A stretch of 9,027 nt of DNA, from contig DATBFX010000418.1 of NCBI GenBank assembly GCA_036558305.1, positions 1-9,027 on the forward strand. Reading direction: 5' to 3'. Positions 5,987-9,027 of this stretch are shown here, one piece after another (position 1 is the stretch's first letter; each line of letters opens with the position of its first letter). The notes beneath the pieces were generated by a model. That model was not told the DNA's origin. It did no database searches and was given only the letters and a program-made list of their open reading frames with translations. The translations under genes were made by a program, and so were the position numbers. The stretch is from DATBFX01 sp036558305. GTDB taxonomy: Bacteria > Chloroflexota > Chloroflexia > Thermomicrobiales > UBA6265.

Positions 5987-6478
5987 ATGAAGATCTACCT
6001 GGCATCCCCCCTCGGTTTCGCGGCATCGACCCGCGCTTACATGGACGTGCTGCGCGAACGTCTCGGCATCCACGTCGAGGTCGTCAATCCCTGGGACGAG
6101 ACAGGATTCGAGGAAGACCTGCGCCGCGCCCCGTCGATCGAAAACCGCGCGGAGCGCCTGGCTCTCCTGCGCACCGTCAACGACGCGATCGGCCGCACCA
6201 ACGCCGACAACATCCGCGCCTGCGACGGCGTCGTCGCCGTCCTCGACGGAGTCGACGTCGACTCCGGCACCGCCGCCGAAATCGGCTTTGCCTACGCCCT
6301 CGGCAAATGGATCGCCGGTCTCCGCACCGACTTCCGGCTCACCGGCGAAAACGAAGCCGCCGTCGTCAACCTCCAGGTCGGCCACTTCATCGACGCCAGC
6401 GGCGGCACCCTGGTAACGACAATCGACGACCTCGAAGCCGTCGTCGAAGCCTGGGCGAGTACGATCGGCACCGGATGA
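5987..6478 (+). CDS. Nucleoside 2-deoxyribosyltransferase-like protein
   Basis: The protein has 163 residues, the usual length for the family. It opens with KIYLASPLGF, the nucleotide-binding strand and loop. It continues with VVNPWD, then DNIRACDGVVAVLDG, the DVDSGTAAEIGFAYALGKW block with the glutamate (TAAE) expected to be the nucleophile, and RTDFR before a C-terminal helix. Family members transfer deoxyribose between purine and pyrimidine bases or hydrolyse the N-glycosidic bond of (deoxy)nucleosides or nucleotides in the cytosol; which applies here is open. Salvage or nucleotide-pool cleansing is the likely role. The ATG at 5987 has only a weak AGGA ten bases upstream. A four-codon mini-ORF (ATG 5976, stop 5988-5990) overlaps the start. 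Confidence 0.9.
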   Translation: MKIYLASPLGFAASTRAYMDVLRERLGIHVEVVNPWDETGFEEDLRRAPSIENRAERLALLRTVNDAIGRTNADNIRACDGVVAVLDGVDVDSGTAAEIGFAYALGKWIAGLRTDFRLTGENEAAVVNLQVGHFIDASGGTLVTTIDDLEAVVEAWASTIGTG

Positions 6479-6562
6479 GGCGAAAGGCGAGAGGCGCCAA
6501 GATGCCGTCCGGCCAAGGCCGAAATCGCACCGCCATTGCACTGGGGCGTCGGGTTTCCGGCA

Positions 6563-6589
6563 TTGACATCCGGACAAGACCCGTAGAGT
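6563..6589 (+). promoter_or_regulatory. Sigma70-type promoter of the small overlapping gene pair
   Basis: A perfect TTGACA (6563-6568), a 15-base spacer and TAGAGT (6584-6589) precede the GTG at 6655 by about 65 bases. The spacer is short; extending the -10 by the neighbouring G gives the same GTAGAGT motif seen at 3164-3170. The remaining bases between 6479 and 6654 hold no gene that I can see. Confidence 0.55.
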
Positions 6590-6654
6590 CCAATCGTGCG
6601 AGAAGAAATCCGCGGTAAGCGACGAGCGTGCCGGGAAGACGGTGAGGGAGCCCC

Positions 6655-7026
6655 GTGTCTGAGCAGCCTGGAGTTCGTACGTTCTACCGCATCGCCAAAC
6701 GCTATCCGCCCGGGGATGACGAATACGTCACGGCGCGCGAGAAATATGGGGATCCCGATCCAAATCTGCCTCCAGCGGTCCAACGTTCGTACGACGGTTA
6801 TTCGTTCTACAACACCGTCAAGGGGGCGCGCGGTCAGGCAAAGCGCGCCCGCGGTAAACTTGGATGGTTGATCCTTCGCTACGACATCCCGTCCGATGCG
6901 GCGGTCACATGGGTCTGTGACGACACCGGCCATTGCGATCTTTTCGGAGACAGGACGGTCCTCAAGACGTATTTGGTCGGTATTGCCCAGACAATCGATC
7001 CACCGGAAAGTGAGGCCAAACGATGA
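6655..7026 (+). CDS. Uncharacterised ~120-residue protein, possible ADP-ribosyltransferase-like fold
   Basis: The protein has 123 residues starting at GTG 6655, four bases after GAGGGAG (6644-6650). No named domain is recognised. The order of motifs is FYRIAKRYPPGDDEY, GYSFYNTVKGARGQAKRA, GWLILRYDIPSDAAV and DTGHCDLFGDRTVLKTYLVGI. It resembles uncharacterised proteins that I recall with a [LF]YRI...PP start, a G-[LY]-S-x-[YF]-x-T middle and a GHY-x-L-[WF]-GD end. An Arg on the first strand and a Ser after an aromatic patch would fit an ART or RES fold, but the third catalytic residue is not evident, so this is a weak guess. It has no signal peptide or membrane segment. Its stop overlaps the next start by ATGA, implying coupled translation. 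One sampled line has 35/60 GC against 45/60 in core genes. Confidence 0.75.
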   Translation: MSEQPGVRTFYRIAKRYPPGDDEYVTAREKYGDPDPNLPPAVQRSYDGYSFYNTVKGARGQAKRARGKLGWLILRYDIPSDAAVTWVCDDTGHCDLFGDRTVLKTYLVGIAQTIDPPESEAKR

Positions 7027-7271
7027 CGCGATCGTACGAACTCTGGGACGTTGCGATTGGCAAACGCCTTGCACGTTCCGAGGATCGGGCCGAGATGGCG
7101 TCGATCATCCACACACTCGTCCGTCGCCACGCATCCGCGATGCTCGACGACCTCGAACTCTATACTGAGGACGAGTCGGGTGAGACCGTCAAAACCTCGA
7201 CCGGGCGCGACGTCCTGAAATGGGCCGACGGCGTCTCGACCCGCGCGACCGCCGCAGCCGCGACGGCCTAA
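7023..7271 (+). CDS. Small unknown protein translationally coupled to its upstream neighbour
   Basis: The protein has 82 residues and starts inside the stop of the upstream gene (ATGA, 7023-7026). It begins SYELWDVAIGKRLARSEDRAEM, followed by a helical part (SIIHTLVRRHASAM), LDDLELYTEDESGE and GRDVLKWAD, and ends in an alanine-rich tail. It is reminiscent of short uncharacterised proteins beginning YELWD-x-x-[ST]-G-N; I cannot name a family. It is acidic in the centre, with no DNA-binding helix that I can point to. The overlap and the pairing of a ~120-residue and an ~80-residue protein look like toxin-antitoxin architecture, but nothing in the sequence proves it. An accessory subunit of the upstream protein is equally possible. 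Confidence 0.7.
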   Translation: MTRSYELWDVAIGKRLARSEDRAEMASIIHTLVRRHASAMLDDLELYTEDESGETVKTSTGRDVLKWADGVSTRATAAAATA

Positions 7272-7602
7272 CCCACACGACTCTGCGAAGCGCGTGCCCC
7301 CATCGGTATTCGCCATGGCTGGCGCCGCACAACCGGGGACGCACCAAGTTCCGACCATCACCCCCTACTCGGGAAGATCCGCGACACGGATGTGGCGGAG
7401 GTAGACGTCCTGACCTTATTGTGACGATGGCGTCAGGGACCGTCGTGCCAACCCCGGAGGCCGGTGCCCTCTGGACGATTGCAACCTGGGCACTCGTGCC
7501 CCGACAGCGGGTGGCAGAGAGGCAAGCTTCCTCATGCCGTAGGGGCGGACGGCTAAGCTGGTCTTTTCTGAAATTCGGGCTAACGCCGAGCGCCTATCGC
7601 CT
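7272..7602. other. 331-bp gene-poor stretch containing one gene remnant
   Basis: No convincing gene fills this stretch. It contains the decayed fragment at 7365-7415, a small inverted repeat GGGCAC/GTGCCC (7488-7501, two-base centre) and no clear promoter. It receives transcription from both sides: the plus-strand pair ends at 7271 and the minus-strand operon ends at 7603. I see no intrinsic terminator with a T-tract. It is likely a scar of gene loss or insertion. Confidence 0.6.
7365..7415 (-). pseudogene. 16-codon 3' remnant of a paralogue of the 7997-8251 gene
   Basis: On the minus strand the fragment reads GQDVYLRHIRVADLPE then a stop (7367-7365), against GEDVYLRHIRVADLPE near the end of the intact gene at 7997-8251: 15 of 16 residues match. 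At DNA level 41 of 48 bases match, with a 23-base exact run (7369-7391 equals 8010-8032). Five of the seven differences are synonymous. An in-frame TAA (7418-7416) sits just before it where the intact gene has AAA (Lys), and resemblance fades beyond. The loss of the last three codons and of everything upstream marks it as a decayed copy. Confidence 0.8.
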
Positions 7603-7992
7603 CTACCGTATCGCCGCCACCGCCTCGATCTCCACCAGCCAATCGGGATTCGCCAGGCTGGCGACGACCGCAAGCGTGCTTGCCGGCACGTAGCCGAACG
7701 GCGCGAACAGGCGGTTGCGGATCTCCCCGATCACCGGCCGGTCCTCCAACCGCACCACCAGCACCGTCAGCTTGCCGACCCGGTCGAGTCCCGACCCCGC
7801 CGCCTCCAACACCGCCTGGAGGTTCGCAAACACCTGCTCCGTCTGTGCCCGGATGTCCCCCTTGCCGACCAATTTACCCGCCGGATTCGTCGCCACCTGC
7901 CCCGACACGAACACCAGATCCCCCATCCGCACCGCGTGCGAATAGCCGGTCGTGGGATGCACGGTCGCTGGGTTGAAAACGGTGAAGTCCAT
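7603..7992 (-). CDS. Rid-family (RidA/YjgF-like) protein lacking the usual arginine
   Basis: The protein has 129 residues starting at ATG 7992, eight bases after GGAGGA (8006-8001), which lies inside the end of the upstream gene. Family blocks are present: FNPATVHPTTGYSHAVRMGDLVFVSGQVA, the QTEQVFANLQAVLEAAGSGLDRV helix, KLTVLVVR and the closing EIEAVAAI. Canonical RidA deaminates reactive enamine/imine products of PLP enzymes and needs the arginine of its PAR(S/T) motif. Here that block reads YVPASTLAVV, with Ser105 in place of the arginine. This is typical of the Rid4-7 subfamilies, whose substrates are mostly unknown, so no symbol is given. It is likely a cytosolic trimer by analogy with the family. 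It is the last gene of a minus-strand operon, four bases after the stop of its neighbour. Confidence 0.93.
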   Translation of the reverse strand: MDFTVFNPATVHPTTGYSHAVRMGDLVFVSGQVATNPAGKLVGKGDIRAQTEQVFANLQAVLEAAGSGLDRVGKLTVLVVRLEDRPVIGEIRNRLFAPFGYVPASTLAVVASLANPDWLVEIEAVAAIR

Positions 7993-7996
7993 ATGA

Positions 7997-8251
7997 TCAG
8001 TCCTCCAATTCGGGAAGATCCGCGACACGGATATGGCGGAGATAGACATCTTCGCCTTTCCGTGCCATCGCCGCTCCGAGGGCGATCTCTCGTTCAGCGT
8101 AAGCGGGGTCGTCGTCCGGGAGCAAGAATAACAACGCATCGGTAGGCGTTCTTTCTTGTGGAATCCTCTCCGCGATGATCGCCTTGGTGTAGCGCCGAAC
8201 CAAATCGAGGCGCTTGTCCGTTTGTGGATCAGTGGCGGTCTTTGCGCTCAT
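7997..8251 (-). CDS. 84-residue unknown protein, third gene of the minus-strand operon
   Basis: The start ATG at 8251 overlaps the stop of the upstream gene (ATGA) and follows AGGGAG with a four-base gap. The protein is charged and mostly helical: TDKRLDLVRRYTKAIIAERIPQERT, then DALLFLLPDDDPAYAEREIALGAAMARKG, then the conserved-looking tail EDVYLRHIRVADLPELED. I do not recognise a family. The tail is important enough to have been kept, nearly all by synonymous change, in the remnant at 7365-7415, so it once existed as at least two paralogues. Coupled translation with the upstream gene suggests the two products act together. Sampled GC (36/60) is lower than in neighbouring metabolic genes. Confidence 0.75.
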   Translation of the reverse strand: MSAKTATDPQTDKRLDLVRRYTKAIIAERIPQERTPTDALLFLLPDDDPAYAEREIALGAAMARKGEDVYLRHIRVADLPELED

Positions 8252-8622
8252 GGGACTCCCTTCAAAAAGCTCTCCAAGTGGTCCGCCCAATTCGCCTTGA
8301 TATCCGCAATCGCATCGTCGAGGACCCGACCGAATCGCGATTCGTCGCCGAGATAGAGCTTGTCGACGTTGTGGCCGGCGCGGTCGAGCAAGTCGCGATG
8401 CGCGAAGCCATGCGCGGTATCGTAACGGACGACCGGGTAGGTCGTCCCGTCGAGATCGGTTTCGTACTGGACCGAAAAGCGGACGACGACTCGGTGCTCC
8501 GACCGGACGCGGACGCGCATCCTGTTGTGCCCACCTGATGCCGGATCGAGCGTGATGACGTATCTCGTCGTCTCCCATTCATCGCGCCAACTCATCGTGC
8601 CCGTCTCGGCCCGTATACCCAT
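8248..8622 (-). CDS. Uncharacterised protein with RYDTAHGFAHRD motif
   Basis: The protein has 124 residues from ATG 8622, seven bases after the aminopeptidase stop. A start at ATG 8595 (MSWRDEW) is also plausible because the extra nine residues look unconserved and neither start has a good Shine-Dalgarno site. Two beta-rich stretches (TTRYVITLDP, RVRVRSEHRVVVRFSVQYET) lead into YPVVRYDTAHGFAHRDLL, and a helical end (DDAIADIKANWADHLESFLKG) follows. The RYDTAHGFAHRD block with a K-x-Y-L and an acidic helix resembles a family I recall as DUF7718; I cannot verify this. The two His and two Asp of the block could bind metal or be catalytic. A distant likeness to TumE-type toxins (RYDNAPHH) is a further, weaker option. 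It is coupled by ATGA to the next gene. Confidence 0.75.
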   Translation of the reverse strand: MGIRAETGTMSWRDEWETTRYVITLDPASGGHNRMRVRVRSEHRVVVRFSVQYETDLDGTTYPVVRYDTAHGFAHRDLLDRAGHNVDKLYLGDESRFGRVLDDAIADIKANWADHLESFLKGVP

Positions 8623-8629
8623 CTCGCCG

Positions 8630-9027
8630 TCACACCACGATCCGCCCGTCCCGCAGGAAGTCCTTCCCGTCTACCGTCACCGCTCCTCCCTGCCGCAGGT
8701 CGCAGATCAGGTCCCAATGGATGGCGGAGCGGTTCGTGCTGCCGCTGTCGGGATAGCCGGAGCCGATCGCCATATGGACGGTGCCGCCGATCTTCTCGTC
8801 GAGCAGGATGTTGCGCGTGAAGCGGGTGATGTCGGTATTCGTGCCGAACGCGAATTCGCCGAGGAAGCGCGCCCCCGCGTCGGTGTCGATCATCTGGAGC
8901 AGGTACTCCTCGTTTTTCGCCGCGCTCGCCTCGACCACCTTCCCGGCCTCGAACCGCAACCGGATGTCCGCGATCTCCCGCCCGTTCGTCACCACCGGGA
9001 AGGAACACCGGACGCGCCCGGTCGCCG
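8630..9027 (-). CDS. M29-family aminopeptidase (thermophilic metalloprotease), C-terminal part
   Basis: The frame is open to the window edge, so the N-terminal two thirds lie outside; a GTG at 8995 is internal. The visible 132 residues hold the family C-terminus: GRVRCSFPVV, the GEFAFGTNTDI glutamate, NILLDEKIGGTVHMAIGSGYPD and SAIHWDLICDLR, and an end at DGRIVV. In family M29 (AmpS/AmpT/PepS) a glutamate and two His plus an Asp from these blocks ligate two metal ions, and all are present. The enzymes are cytosolic dimeric metallo-aminopeptidases that trim N-terminal residues of peptides. It is the first visible gene of the minus-strand operon; the two small unknown genes and the Rid protein follow closely. 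No promoter lies within the window. Confidence 0.95.
   Translation of the reverse strand, partial: ATGRVRCSFPVVTNGREIADIRLRFEAGKVVEASAAKNEEYLLQMIDTDAGARFLGEFAFGTNTDITRFTRNILLDEKIGGTVHMAIGSGYPDSGSTNRSAIHWDLICDLRQGGAVTVDGKDFLRDGRIVV

Noticed and set aside
7416..7673. Minus-strand frame after the Rid gene as a small gene
   Set aside because: It overlaps the Rid coding sequence out of frame, has no ribosome-binding site and has biased composition. The stretch is better described as gene-poor.
7369..8032. The 23-base exact repeat (7369-7391 and 8010-8032) as a pair of attachment sites or a mobile-element boundary
   Set aside because: Similarity continues beyond the exact run with mainly synonymous differences and encodes a protein tail, so shared gene ancestry explains it better. 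No integrase or transposase is in the window.

Overview
The window is GC-rich DNA (about 65-70% by eye, higher inside several genes) from a bacterium. Start codons include ATG, GTG and one well-supported TTG, and several starts have clear Shine-Dalgarno sites. The mix of a secreted SH3b-NlpC/P60 hydrolase, Tat-exported cysteine-rich proteins sharing one N-terminal signature, a DUF2071 protein and an M29 aminopeptidase suggests a Chloroflexota lineage near Thermomicrobia/Sphaerobacter. That assignment is inference from gene content and remembered families, not from a marker gene.

Layout. Positions 1-1611 (+) hold the 3' part of a cell-wall hydrolase with five SH3b repeats and a C-terminal NlpC/P60 domain. 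It converges on a cysteine-rich Tat-exported protein (1780-2463, -). Back-to-back promoters then separate that gene from a small RDD membrane protein (2666-3058, +). A second cysteine-rich Tat protein follows (3326-3988, +), behind a structured leader. Its first 35 residues align without gaps to those of the first.

The middle of the window is an array of single household or stress-type enzymes: a YdeI/OmdA-family protein (4065-4655, -), a divergent DUF2071/YqjF-like protein (4747-5496, +) with a perfect inverted repeat between them, a frameshifted VOC/glyoxalase gene (5497-5879, -) and a nucleoside 2-deoxyribosyltransferase-like protein (5987-6478, +).

The right third is richer in unknowns. 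Two small unrecognised genes overlap by ATGA (6655-7026 and 7023-7271, +). A gene-poor stretch follows (7272-7602) with a 16-codon remnant of a paralogue of the 7997-8251 gene. Then comes a tight minus-strand operon, read from right to left: M29 aminopeptidase (cut by the window end), an uncharacterised protein with an HGFAHRD motif, an 84-residue unknown, and a Rid-family protein lacking the usual PAR(S/T) arginine. Sampled lines in the small-gene regions have lower GC (35/60 at 6721-6780, 36/60 at 8041-8100) than the core genes (45/60 at 5101-5160).

I saw no tRNA, rRNA, CRISPR array, insertion sequence or complete defence system. The most interesting material is the pair of paralogous cysteine-rich exported proteins, one with a knottin-like cysteine spacing, and the two overlapping small-gene pairs with the decayed paralogue between them.
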